Part shown: piece by piece, positions 51,170-60,276 of the stretch
Numbering within the stretch: position 1 is the stretch's first letter
Layout of the letters: each line of letters begins with the position of its first letter
Notes under the pieces: generated by a model
Databases searched by the model: none
What the model saw: only the letters and a program-made list of their open reading frames with translations
What the model was told of the DNA's origin: nothing
Assembly: GCA_934234215.1 (NCBI GenBank)
Contig: CAKQHB010000005.1
Span: forward strand, 62,001 to 126,000
Length of the DNA: 64,000 nucleotides
Reading direction: 5' to 3'
Origin: an uncultured Cuneatibacter sp.
Lineage (GTDB): Bacteria > Bacillota > Clostridia > Lachnospirales > Lachnospiraceae
Program-made: the position numbers and the translations under genes

Positions 51170-52009
51170 TTACAGCGGGAAGTAAGTGCGCAGCCACTTC
51201 TCCACATGGTTGATCCAATTCTGGATATAGGGCTTCTGCTGATCGTCGTACTGGTTCGTTGTCACATCCCCCAGGGACAGTCCATGCTGTCCGTCCGGAT
51301 ACAGATGTGCTTCAAACGGAACCTTTGCCCGCTGCAAAGCTGTCATGAACAGCAGCGAATTTTCTACCGGAACTGCCTCATCGGCTACGGTATGCCACAG
51401 AAATACCGGCGGTACCTGCGGTCCTACCTGCTTTTCCAGTGATAACAGATCCAGCAGCTCGTCATATCGCTCACCGCCCAGATTCTGAATGGATTCCCGA
51501 TGAGCAAACTCGCCGGAGGTAATAACCGGATAGCAAAGGATCGCTCCGTTGGGCTTGATATCTTCTGCTGTCAGTCCCAGCGGTCCGTAGATCTGCTCGT
51601 TGTTCCACAAACAAGCCAGACTTGCTGCCAGATGACCGCCCGCAGAAAATCCCGTGACAAGGATCTGATCCGGATCTACATGCCACTCCTCCGCATGCGT
51701 GCGAAGGAGATGGATCGCCTGTGCCAGCTCCATCTGTGCAGACGGAAATGCATCCGGTGCCACACTGTAGCGCAGAACGAAAGCGTGATATCCCATCGCC
51801 GCGTATTTCAATGCAATCGGTTCTGCCTCACGATCGCAGGTGAAACGATACGCGCCGCCCGGACACACGATAACAGCCGGACGCTTCTGTGATGCCGGAA
51901 TCAGTTCGGATGCATCCTGAAGGTACGTTGTAAGCTTTGCCTTGAAATCGGAATGCCTGATTCCTGCCTTTTCATAGGGTATGTCGAGATAAAATTCCTG
52001 ATAGTTCAT
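51170..52009 (-). CDS. alpha/beta hydrolase (acetyl-esterase/lipase type)
   Basis: A 279-aa esterase. PAVIVCPGGAYRFTCDREAEP is the oxyanion HGG-like region, LVTGFSAGGHLAASLA holds Ser, TVADEAVPVENS Asp and PDGQHGLSLG His. The set is typical of bacterial carbohydrate acetyl esterases (BD-FAE/Axe-like) acting in the cytoplasm. ATG with AAAGGGG upstream. It stands alone, divergent from coaX. Confidence 0.87.
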   Translation of the reverse strand: MNYQEFYLDIPYEKAGIRHSDFKAKLTTYLQDASELIPASQKRPAVIVCPGGAYRFTCDREAEPIALKYAAMGYHAFVLRYSVAPDAFPSAQMELAQAIHLLRTHAEEWHVDPDQILVTGFSAGGHLAASLACLWNNEQIYGPLGLTAEDIKPNGAILCYPVITSGEFAHRESIQNLGGERYDELLDLLSLEKQVGPQVPPVFLWHTVADEAVPVENSLLFMTALQRAKVPFEAHLYPDGQHGLSLGDVTTNQYDDQQKPYIQNWINHVEKWLRTYFPL

Positions 52010-52037
52010 TTGTAAAACCCCTTTCTGTTTTTATGCG

Positions 52038-52067
52038 TTGCGATTTTGGAATCGACTATGTTATACT
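52038..52067 (+). promoter_or_regulatory. promoter of coaX
   Basis: TTGCGA (52038-52043), 18 bp, TATACT (52062-52067). Confidence 0.55.
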
Positions 52068-52114
52068 AAATCCATCAAACACATCCGCACCTGCGGATGG
52101 AATGGAGGAAGCAC

Positions 52115-52888
52115 ATGATTCTCGCGATTGACATTGGCAATACCAATATTGTCATCGGATGTATTGAAAACGAAGCAACCTGGTGCATCGAACGAATCTC
52201 CACCGACCACCAGAAGACCGCTCTGGAATATGCCGTCCTGATCCGCACGATTCTGGACATTCACCATGTAGACGCGGATGCCATTGAGGGCAGTATCCTC
52301 TCCTCGGTCGTTCCGTCCCTCTCTTTCGTTCTGAAAGAAGCCATCGGCAAGCTCCTGCCGGACAAGCGTTTCCTGACAGTCGGCCCCGGCATTAAGACCG
52401 GATTAAAAATCGGCATCGACAATCCGGCACAGCTTGGCGCAGATCTTGTTGTTGCAGCGGTCGCTGCTCTGCACGAATATCCCGGCGCTCTGATCTTAGT
52501 GGACATGGGAACTGCCACAACGATCTCCGTCATCGACAGCAAGCATGTCTTCCGCGGTGGTGCCATCATCCCCGGTCTGCGCGTCTCCATGCAGTCTCTT
52601 GTGAGCAATACTTCTCAGCTGCCGTCCATCAGTCTGACCGCCCCGAAGCATGCCATCGGTACAAACACCATCGACTGTATGCGCAGCGGCGCCATCTATG
52701 GCAATGCCGATCTTCTGGATGGAATGTTCACCCGCATGGAAAAAGAGCTTGGGGAACCGGTGACGATCATCGCGACCGGTGGTCTCGCTCAGTATGTCCT
52801 GCCGCTGTGTACCCATGAGATCGTGTACGATGACGGTCTGCTGTTAAAAGGTCTCAAGATTCTTTATGATAAGAATACTCCCGCCTGA
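52115..52888 (+). CDS. coaX: type III pantothenate kinase
   Basis: A 257-aa ASKHA-fold kinase for the first step of CoA synthesis. ILAIDIGNTNIVIG is the phosphate loop, SVVPSL, GADLVVAAVAAL and LVDMGTATT are type III marks. ATG at 52115 has GGAGGAA at ideal spacing; an ATG at 52097 precedes that site. With coaE at 10 kb it gives two CoA steps in this window. A terminator follows. Confidence 0.95.
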   Translation: MILAIDIGNTNIVIGCIENEATWCIERISTDHQKTALEYAVLIRTILDIHHVDADAIEGSILSSVVPSLSFVLKEAIGKLLPDKRFLTVGPGIKTGLKIGIDNPAQLGADLVVAAVAALHEYPGALILVDMGTATTISVIDSKHVFRGGAIIPGLRVSMQSLVSNTSQLPSISLTAPKHAIGTNTIDCMRSGAIYGNADLLDGMFTRMEKELGEPVTIIATGGLAQYVLPLCTHEIVYDDGLLLKGLKILYDKNTPA

Positions 52889-52904
52889 CCGTCTCTTTTC
52901 AGAA

Positions 52905-52951
52905 AGCCCCGCAGTCTCTCCAGTTTGGAAGATTCTGCGGAGCTTTTTTGT
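52905..52951 (+). terminator. terminator of coaX
   Basis: GCCCCGCAG and CTGCGGAGC arms with inner TCTCC/GGAAGA pairing and six T. Confidence 0.8.
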
Positions 52952-52965
52952 CATTTGCTCTATGA

Positions 52966-55155
52966 TCACTTCTTTGTCTTGCGCTTGCGACCTCTCTTTG
53001 CGGCAGGCTTTTCCGGTACTGTTTCTGCGACAGTCTCAACGGTCTCTGTGACCTCTGCAGCCTTCGGCGCTGCGGTTACCGCCACTTCCTTCTCTGCAGG
53101 TGCCTCTGCAACCGGTGCTTCCACAACTACTGCCGGCTTCTCCGCTTTCTTTGTCGTTCTCTTACGAACGACCTTTTTCTTGAGAACTACGCAGCATCGG
53201 CTCGGCAGATACATCAGGAAGCCAACACGACCATCGGGAAGTGTCTCGGTCTGATAGGTCTGTACCATCGAAACCCGATCCTGTCCGCCGTACTTGCTGT
53301 TGTCAGAAGTCAGCAATACCTTGTATTCGCCCGGCTCGTTCACCGGAATGAAATATCCGCTGAAGGAACGATTCGGATGGAAGTTAAATGCAAATACTAC
53401 ATGATTACGCTCATACGCCATCATCTTATCTGCCTGATAGATCCACAGATTGTGCGGCTCTGCGGAGAACAGCTTCTGCTTCTCTGCCAGCTTCACCATA
53501 TCCTTATCGAAATCGTTCAGATACTCATACTTCAGATCATGGTTATCTGCCAGACTCCACTGTCTGCGGCAATACTGATAGCTCCAGCCATTGCCCTCAC
53601 GAGGGAAATCGATCCATTCCGGATGTCCGAATTCATTGCCCATGAAGTTCAGATAGCCTTCACCGCCCAGAGACATCGTCAGCAGCCGGATCATCTTATG
53701 TAATGCGATACCACGGTCGATCACCATGTTCTGAATGTTTTTCGCCATAGACCAGTACATCTCCTGATCGCACAGACGGAACATCACCGTCTTATCTCCG
53801 ACCAATGCCTGATCGTGAGACTCCACATAACCAATGACCTTTTCCTTCGGTCTGCGTCCGGTCAGCTCGTACCAGATATTCCACAGATCCCACTGCTCGT
53901 CCGGCACTTCTCTCAAGATCCGGATCCACATGTCCGGCTCGCCCATCGCCAGACGGTAATCAAATCCGATACCGCCCTCAGAGATCGGGATACAAAGTCC
54001 GGGCATCGCGGATGTATCCTCGGCAATGGTGATTGCCTTTGGATTCAGCTCATGCACCAGCTCATTTGCCAGCTGCAGATAGGTCACTGCCTCTGTATCG
54101 GTGTTCAGAGAGAAATATTTGTCATAATGATCAAAGCTGCTGCCCAGTCCGTGATCGTGGTACAGCATCGAAGTAACGCCGTCGAAACGGAAGCCATCGA
54201 AGTGATACTCCTCCATCCAGAACTTCAGGTTCGAGAGCAGGAAGTGAATGACTTCGTTCTTATCATAGTTAAATACCTTTGTGTTCCATGCGGAATGATT
54301 GCCCTTCTCACCGGTATGGAAAAACTGGTAGTCGGTACCATCGAACTCGTTGATACCTTCTCTTGTGTTCTTTGCGGCATGGGAATGTACCACATCTAAC
54401 AATACAGTGATGCCCATCTCATGCGCCGTGTTGATCAGAGCTTTCAGCTCGTCCGGCTTGCCATAACGGGAAGATGCTGCAAAGAAGTTCGTCACCTGAT
54501 AGCCGAAGGATGCATAGTAAGGATGTTCCATCACTGCCATGATCTGAACGGTGTTATAACCCTGTGCAGCAATTCTCGGAAGCGTCTTCTCCCGGAATTC
54601 CTTGTAAGTGCCGATGCGCGGCTCTTCCTGCGCCATACCGATATGGCATTCATAAATATACAGCTGCTTTTCCGGCGTGAATCCCTCATCAGTCCAGACA
54701 AACTTCTTGCGGGGCTGATAGATCTGCGCATTCCAGCCGTAAGTCTCCGGGTCCTGTACCACATAAGTCGCATACAGCGGAATACGGTCTAACTCTTCGC
54801 CGTCATGTACCACGATTGCCATGACCTTATCGCCATTTTTCAATGCGGTTGCACCGGGAAGGAAGACTTCGAATACGCCGTTCTCCTTCTTCTCCATCGG
54901 GGTAGCATGTCTGTCCCAGTTGTTAAAATCACCGGTCAGATACATCGCATCTGCTGCCGGTGCCCACTCTCTGTAATACCAGCCGCCACGTACTTTATGA
55001 AATCCAAAATAAAGATGTCCGTTTGCAAATTCACTCAAAGGCTGCCTTGGTGCCAGCAGCTCTTTTTTCTTATGCTTATAATTTTCCATGCGGAGATCGA
55101 TGTCTCCTTCGTATTGCTTCAGGAGTGTGTCAATTTCCAAAATCTTGTACTTCAT
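52966..55155 (-). CDS. 1,4-alpha-glucan branching enzyme, GH13_8-like, with charged tail
   Basis: A 729-aa enzyme making alpha-1,6 branches in glycogen. A CBM48-type N domain (about 30-150) precedes the GH13 barrel. FDGFRFDGVTSMLYHDHG holds the nucleophile Asp, AEDTSAMPGLC the acid Glu and YVESHDQALVGDKT the third Asp. These motifs are of the eukaryote-like GH13_8 type rather than usual bacterial GlgB. After about residue 650 comes a Lys/Ala/Val/Glu/Pro-rich tail of some 70 residues ending RGRKRKTKK. ATG at 55155 has GGGAGGG. No other glycogen gene is adjacent. Confidence 0.92.
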   Translation of the reverse strand: MKYKILEIDTLLKQYEGDIDLRMENYKHKKKELLAPRQPLSEFANGHLYFGFHKVRGGWYYREWAPAADAMYLTGDFNNWDRHATPMEKKENGVFEVFLPGATALKNGDKVMAIVVHDGEELDRIPLYATYVVQDPETYGWNAQIYQPRKKFVWTDEGFTPEKQLYIYECHIGMAQEEPRIGTYKEFREKTLPRIAAQGYNTVQIMAVMEHPYYASFGYQVTNFFAASSRYGKPDELKALINTAHEMGITVLLDVVHSHAAKNTREGINEFDGTDYQFFHTGEKGNHSAWNTKVFNYDKNEVIHFLLSNLKFWMEEYHFDGFRFDGVTSMLYHDHGLGSSFDHYDKYFSLNTDTEAVTYLQLANELVHELNPKAITIAEDTSAMPGLCIPISEGGIGFDYRLAMGEPDMWIRILREVPDEQWDLWNIWYELTGRRPKEKVIGYVESHDQALVGDKTVMFRLCDQEMYWSMAKNIQNMVIDRGIALHKMIRLLTMSLGGEGYLNFMGNEFGHPEWIDFPREGNGWSYQYCRRQWSLADNHDLKYEYLNDFDKDMVKLAEKQKLFSAEPHNLWIYQADKMMAYERNHVVFAFNFHPNRSFSGYFIPVNEPGEYKVLLTSDNSKYGGQDRVSMVQTYQTETLPDGRVGFLMYLPSRCCVVLKKKVVRKRTTKKAEKPAVVVEAPVAEAPAEKEVAVTAAPKAAEVTETVETVAETVPEKPAAKRGRKRKTKK

Positions 55156-55261
55156 CGCTGTCCCTCCCTTTCCGAAGAATACGGCTGTCATTTTTTGTGG
55201 AATAACGTCTGATTCCCCCAATATTCTTCTTTTAACATTGTAACTTTTTCACATGGTAACG

Positions 55262-56659
55262 TCAACCTTTTTTTCTGTTTTGCAGATTCTGATTGTTTTC
55301 CTGCACCTGCTTTTTGCCGAGCGGATACCAAATTGCCAGAACAATCGCTAATAGTGCGAATCCTCCCGCCGGAAGCAATGTGCTGATGTCATAAATGCCC
55401 CGCAAAACCGTCGGATCGGTTGCCGTTTCCGTCCGATACCCCGCCAGTGTCAGAAGCCATCCGGACAAGCCGGAGGAGGCTGCCTGTCCCAGCTTTCTCG
55501 AAAAAGAATAGATCGCATATACTGTTCCATCCTCTCTCACGCCGTTGCGCAGCTCCGCTGCATCGATCACATCGGTGATCATCGCCCAGCACACCATATT
55601 AAACATCGCCAGCCCCAGATTGCCCAAAAGTGACACAAAAATATAAACCGCTACAGACTGCGTATGCAAAAGGAATAAAAATCCATATGCAATTGCAGAA
55701 AATGCACTTGCTGCCGCACTGACTTCTTTCTTGCCAAATTTCTCACTCAGAGGCTTCACTGCCGCAGCACAGGCGAGGGACAGCACCGTGACGAGAATAC
55801 TGAATACCGACTGCGCCTGCACATTAACGTAATAGTTGGGATATACATAGTTTGCCATGGACTGAATCGTGAGCTGTGACACCAGCAGCAAAATTGCCGC
55901 TGCCACCACAGACAGCAGCGCCCGATCTGTCAGCACGCTGCGCCACAGTGTCGAAAACTTTCGTTCCATCCGCTCTCCGGTGTGTTCCATCTGCACCCGT
56001 TCTGTTGTCAAATGATAGCACATCAGATAAAAAACAACAGCCAATGCCGATCCTACTCCGGCAATCACCGTGAATTTCCCGCCGTTTAACACTTGCTGCC
56101 CATTCACGGTATCATAAGCGATCAGAGGAATCCCGGCACCAAGCACCAGTCCTGCCAATGCCGCTCCGACACTGCGCCAGGTGGACAGAGACTGCCGATC
56201 CGACGGTTCCGGAGAAATGGCAGACGCCATGGAACCATAGGGAATATTGATAGACGTATAGAAGATCGATCCCCACAAAATGTACGTCACAAACAACCAG
56301 ATGATCCGCATTGTCATCGGTGCCCGCGCCATACTGCTCTGATAAATCAGAAAAGAAGAAATCGCCACCGGTGCGCACATCCGTCTCAGCCACGGCTTGA
56401 ACTTGCCCGCCGGTGTCTGTCTGCTGCGGTCACAAATTCTGCCCATCGCCACATCGGTGAACGCATCCAGAATCCGGGACACCGCCATTGCCAGACCGAC
56501 AATTGCTCCCGGCACTTCCATCACATCTGTGTAAAACTTCATCAAAAATCCGGAAGAAAGCAAAAAGGTGAAATCATTGCCCAGATCTCCGAGCATGTAT
56601 CCCACCTTATCGCTGATTCCAAAGGGCCGCATGACCCCTGTTTTATTCTCTGCCATCAT
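55262..56659 (-). CDS. GPH family sugar:cation symporter
   Basis: A 465-aa transporter with about 12 segments, of the glycoside-pentoside-hexuronide family. Marks are DKVGYMLGDLGNDFTFLLSS, SRILDAFTDVAMGRICDRSR and KFKPWLRR with IPYGSMASAIS. These take up oligosaccharides or glycosides with Na+ or H+. The start is ATG at 56659, seven bases after AGGAG; ATG at 56665 is too close to it. No glycosidase is adjacent in this operon. Confidence 0.9.
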   Translation of the reverse strand: MMAENKTGVMRPFGISDKVGYMLGDLGNDFTFLLSSGFLMKFYTDVMEVPGAIVGLAMAVSRILDAFTDVAMGRICDRSRQTPAGKFKPWLRRMCAPVAISSFLIYQSSMARAPMTMRIIWLFVTYILWGSIFYTSINIPYGSMASAISPEPSDRQSLSTWRSVGAALAGLVLGAGIPLIAYDTVNGQQVLNGGKFTVIAGVGSALAVVFYLMCYHLTTERVQMEHTGERMERKFSTLWRSVLTDRALLSVVAAAILLLVSQLTIQSMANYVYPNYYVNVQAQSVFSILVTVLSLACAAAVKPLSEKFGKKEVSAAASAFSAIAYGFLFLLHTQSVAVYIFVSLLGNLGLAMFNMVCWAMITDVIDAAELRNGVREDGTVYAIYSFSRKLGQAASSGLSGWLLTLAGYRTETATDPTVLRGIYDISTLLPAGGFALLAIVLAIWYPLGKKQVQENNQNLQNRKKG

Positions 56660-56735
56660 GTGCATACTCCTATTCCACCTGAACTATTGTCAGGTTGCTG
56701 GTTTCAGTATGCGCACTCTGTGTCGTCTTTATGCG

Positions 56736-58229
56736 TTATTGTTCGCTGCTTTGCAGTCCCAGCTCTTTTACGACCTGCAGCACATATTCCCGGTCGCTGT
56801 ACGGATATTTCACACCGTTCTCTTCCTGATAAGATTCATGTCCCAGTCCGAGAATCGTGATGAAATCGCCGTCCTCTGCGTTCTCAATGGCATAGCGCAC
56901 CGCATCCTTTCGATTCGGGATAACCATGTAGGCGCCGTCGGTCTTATCGAGACCCACATGGATGTCTTTCAGGATGTCTTCAAAGCTCTCCCAGCGGTTG
57001 TGACCGGCTGTCACGATGGAGAAGTCTGCCAGACGTCCGCTGGCTTCGCCCATCTCGTAACGGCGGCTCTTGGAACGGTTTCCGTCTGCACCGAATACAC
57101 ACACAAGGCGCTTCGGATGATACTCCCGCAGCGCTTCGAGGTGATTGCGGGTGCTGTAGCCATTGTGTGCAAAATCTACACACACAGCAAAATGCTCATT
57201 GCGGAATACGATGTCAAAACGTCCCTTAATCTTCATATGGCTCAAAGCACGTTCCATCGCCTCTTTCGATGCGCCCAGATGATGTGCCACAGCCACGGCT
57301 GCCAGTGCATTCGCTGCGTTGAACTCGCCCGGCAGATTCACCGGAAGTGTCGCATGAAAAGCGCCATCCACATCAAACAGCAGTCCCGGTGTCTGATGTT
57401 CAAACGTCTTGCGGATGTTCGACAAACGATAGTCCACACCCTCGGAGGTACCGAAGCGAACGATAGGAGTATCAATCTCTTTTAACATCGTCTCCGTCCA
57501 CGCATCGTCTGCATTGACAAATCCAAGGCGGCTCTGCTGCAGCAGCATGCCCTTGCAATGCAGATACTCTGCAAAATCCTTGTGCTCATTGGGTCCGATA
57601 TGATCTCCGGTGGAAATATTTAAGAAAACACCACAGTCAAATGTCATGCCGCCGGTACGATACTGCATCAAGCCCTGGGAAGAGCACTCGATCACAGCCG
57701 TATCTACGCCTTCTTCTACCATCTTTGCCAGATACATCTGCATATCCTGTGCGGAAGGTGTAGTGTTCGCCAGCTCGATCACCTTGTCTCCAATAATGGC
57801 GCCATTTGTGCCGACTGTGCCAACCTTTCGTCCATCCTGACGCAAAATGTCCGCCAGCATGTGAGTCGTCGTCGTCTTGCCCTTTGATCCGGTAATGCCG
57901 ATCATCGTCAAATGATCCGCCGGGTGTCCATAATACGCGGCTGCCAGAGAAGCCTCCGCCTGTCTCGTGCTTGCCACCTGCAGCACCGGAATGTCTGTGG
58001 AAAGTGCACCGCACTCTGAAAGGGGCTTTTCGATCATGATCGCTGTCGCGCCCTTGTCTGCAATGTCCTGCAGGCAATCGTGGGTGTCAAATCTCGCACC
58101 GCTGATGCATACAAACAAATCCCCTGTCTGCACCTGTCTGTTATCATAGCACAGACGCGCGATCTCCACGTCTGTTGTTCCCTGTATAAGCTGATACTCC
58201 ATGCGCTCTAAAAGCTGCTGTAATTTCAT
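56736..58229 (-). CDS. MurE-like Mur ligase (paralogue lacking DNPR)
   Basis: A 497-aa Mur ligase. ATP loop GITGSKGKTTTTHMLADIL, ANTTPSAQDMQMYLAKMVEE, VIECSSQGL, FLNISTGDHIGPNEHKDFAE and CVFGADGNRSKSRRYEMGE follow MurE order. But the DNPR motif that recognises diaminopimelate is replaced by TAGHNRWESFED, and HIGPNEH differs from standard MurE. It may add another amino acid to a UDP-sugar peptide or serve another pathway. Its own promoter (TTGTCA, 17 bp, TATAAT; 58286-58314) lies upstream. Confidence 0.82.
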   Translation of the reverse strand: MKLQQLLERMEYQLIQGTTDVEIARLCYDNRQVQTGDLFVCISGARFDTHDCLQDIADKGATAIMIEKPLSECGALSTDIPVLQVASTRQAEASLAAAYYGHPADHLTMIGITGSKGKTTTTHMLADILRQDGRKVGTVGTNGAIIGDKVIELANTTPSAQDMQMYLAKMVEEGVDTAVIECSSQGLMQYRTGGMTFDCGVFLNISTGDHIGPNEHKDFAEYLHCKGMLLQQSRLGFVNADDAWTETMLKEIDTPIVRFGTSEGVDYRLSNIRKTFEHQTPGLLFDVDGAFHATLPVNLPGEFNAANALAAVAVAHHLGASKEAMERALSHMKIKGRFDIVFRNEHFAVCVDFAHNGYSTRNHLEALREYHPKRLVCVFGADGNRSKSRRYEMGEASGRLADFSIVTAGHNRWESFEDILKDIHVGLDKTDGAYMVIPNRKDAVRYAIENAEDGDFITILGLGHESYQEENGVKYPYSDREYVLQVVKELGLQSSEQ

Positions 58230-58285
58230 AATTTCCTCACTTTAATTTCTTTGATTGGCAATCTCTGTGATTGCTCCCGGAGTTC

Positions 58286-58314
58286 ATTATACTGTCTCAG
58301 CCTGCAAATGACAA
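58286..58314 (-). promoter_or_regulatory. promoter of the MurE-like gene
   Basis: Minus strand: TTGTCA (58309-58314), 17 bp, TATAAT (58286-58291). Confidence 0.7.
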
Positions 58315-58316
58315 GA

Positions 58317-58350
58317 CCCGCATATCGTCAAATGTCGGACGATATGCGGG
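58317..58350. terminator. hairpin after the dehydratase gene
   Basis: Perfect 13-bp arms CCCGCATATCGTC and GACGATATGCGGG with an 8-base loop. Only a modest T-rich run (TCTTGTCATTT) follows on the minus strand. Confidence 0.6.
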
Positions 58351-58378
58351 TTCTTCCAATCAACTTTTTTGATTTTCT

Positions 58379-60139
58379 TTATTTGTCACAACGATCATAA
58401 TCCAGGTAAGCACCCTTCATCGGGCTGGCTGCCAGTTCACTGAACAGACGCAGAACACCTCTCTTGTACTTCGGTGCGCGAGGCTTCCAGTTCTTTCTTC
58501 TCTCTGCCAGAACTGCATCAATCTCCTCCGGAGTCTTGCGCTCGCCTGCGATACCGATGATGTTCAGCTTTCTTGCCATCACATCGATCTCGATCAGATC
58601 ACCCTCTTCTACCAGAGCGATGGGGCCGCCGTCTACTGCTTCTGGACTGCAGTGTCCGATTACCGGGCCGGTAGAAGCGCCGGAGAAACGTCCATCTGTG
58701 ATCAGAGCGATGCTTCTGCCCAGCTCTGCGTCACTGCTGATTGCCTCGGAAGTATAGAACATCTCCGGCATACCGCTTCCGCGAGGTCCCTCATAACGGA
58801 TGAAGACTGCATCACCCTTCTGAACCTTGTGCTTCAGAACTGCATCCAGACACTCTTCCTCACTGTCAAACGGACGGGCACGCAGAACTGCCTGGAACAT
58901 CTCCTTCGGACAGGCGGTGTGCTTGATAACAGCGCCTTCCGGAGCCAGATTTCCCTTCAGAATTGCGATGCTGCCGTCGGTTCCGATTGCCTTGTCATAA
59001 GGACGGATAACATCTTCTCTTGTGACATGTACGCCGTATCTTGCGTTGAAGTCTTCCATCCACTTTGCACACTTCTCGTAATAACCGTTCTTCTTCAGAT
59101 CTTCCAGATTCTCACCCAGGGTCTTGCCGGTAACGGTCATCACATCCAGATGCAGATGCTCCTTAATCTCTTCCATGATCGCAGGAACACCACCGGCATA
59201 GTAGAAGACCTCTGCCGGCCACTTTCCTGCCGGACGGATATCTAACAGATAATGAGCGCCTCTGTGCAGACGGTCAAAGGTATCGCCGGTGATCTCAAAT
59301 CCAAATTCATGTGCCAGTGCCGGAATGTGCAGCAGGCAGTTTGTGCTTCCGGAGATTGCTGCATGCACCATGATCGCATTTTCGAAGCTCTCCATTGTTA
59401 CGATATCGCTGGGACGCATATTTTCCATCGTAGCCAGCTTTACAACCTGCTCACCGGCCTGTCTTGCGTATGCCAGCAGATCCGGACTTGTTGCCGGCAT
59501 CAGTGCGCTGCCCGGCAGTGCCAGACCAAGTGCCTCTGCCATGATCTGCATGGTGGATGCGGTTCCGATAAAGGAACATGCACCGCAGCTGGGACATGCA
59601 TTGCACTTTGCCCAGTTTAACTTCTCCTCGGTGATCTCACCGCGCTGATACTTTGCGCTGTACATACCAAGCTGCTCCAGTGTCAGCATCTCAGGACCTG
59701 CATTCATCGTGCCGCCCGGTACTACGATAGACGGGATATTGACACGCGCCAGACCCATCAGATTACCAGGCACACCCTTGTCACAGCTTGCCAGATAAAC
59801 ACCGCCGTCAAAAGGAGTTGCATTTGCATGGATCTCGATCAGGTTTGCGATCATCTCGCGGCTTGCCAGACTGTAGTTGATACCGTCTGTTCCCTGACTC
59901 TCACCATCACAGATATCGGTTGCAAAATATCTTGCGCCGTGTCCGCCTGCTTCTTCTACACCCTTGCGAACCTCTTCCACCAGAATGTTCAGATGTCCGC
60001 TGCCCGGATGGCTGTCACCATAAGTGCTCTCAATGATGATCTGCGGTTTGGACAGATCTTCCGGCTTCCAACCGGTTCCAATACGCAGCGGATCTAACTC
60101 CGGTGCCAGTTCACGCATCTTCTGACTCGTTAATTCCAT
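58379..60139 (-). CDS. IlvD/Edd family dehydratase, probably for a sugar acid
   Basis: A 586-aa Fe-S dehydratase. Cluster and metal ligands are in DICDGESQGTDG, LASCDKGVPGN and CPSCGACSFIGTAST; later marks are ISGSTNCLLHIPALAHEFG, YEGPRGSGMPEM and TDGRFSGASTGPVIGH. The family includes IlvD, Edd and sugar-acid (xylonate, arabinonate, gluconate) dehydratases. The GntP permease and FadR-type regulator upstream point to a sugar acid rather than branched-chain amino acid synthesis, and no ilv genes are near. ATG at 60139 has GGAG at seven bases. Confidence 0.85.
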   Translation of the reverse strand: MELTSQKMRELAPELDPLRIGTGWKPEDLSKPQIIIESTYGDSHPGSGHLNILVEEVRKGVEEAGGHGARYFATDICDGESQGTDGINYSLASREMIANLIEIHANATPFDGGVYLASCDKGVPGNLMGLARVNIPSIVVPGGTMNAGPEMLTLEQLGMYSAKYQRGEITEEKLNWAKCNACPSCGACSFIGTASTMQIMAEALGLALPGSALMPATSPDLLAYARQAGEQVVKLATMENMRPSDIVTMESFENAIMVHAAISGSTNCLLHIPALAHEFGFEITGDTFDRLHRGAHYLLDIRPAGKWPAEVFYYAGGVPAIMEEIKEHLHLDVMTVTGKTLGENLEDLKKNGYYEKCAKWMEDFNARYGVHVTREDVIRPYDKAIGTDGSIAILKGNLAPEGAVIKHTACPKEMFQAVLRARPFDSEEECLDAVLKHKVQKGDAVFIRYEGPRGSGMPEMFYTSEAISSDAELGRSIALITDGRFSGASTGPVIGHCSPEAVDGGPIALVEEGDLIEIDVMARKLNIIGIAGERKTPEEIDAVLAERRKNWKPRAPKYKRGVLRLFSELAASPMKGAYLDYDRCDK

Positions 60140-60276
60140 AATCATTCTCCATTCCGGAGCACCTGCGCAGCCGGGCACATTCCTGCCTGCGGCTCCTCGC
60201 GGCGCTCCTGCAAATCCTGTTTTCCAGTTGCTATCTTACTACGGATTTCGCTGCTTCGCAATCCGCATTCAAATCC

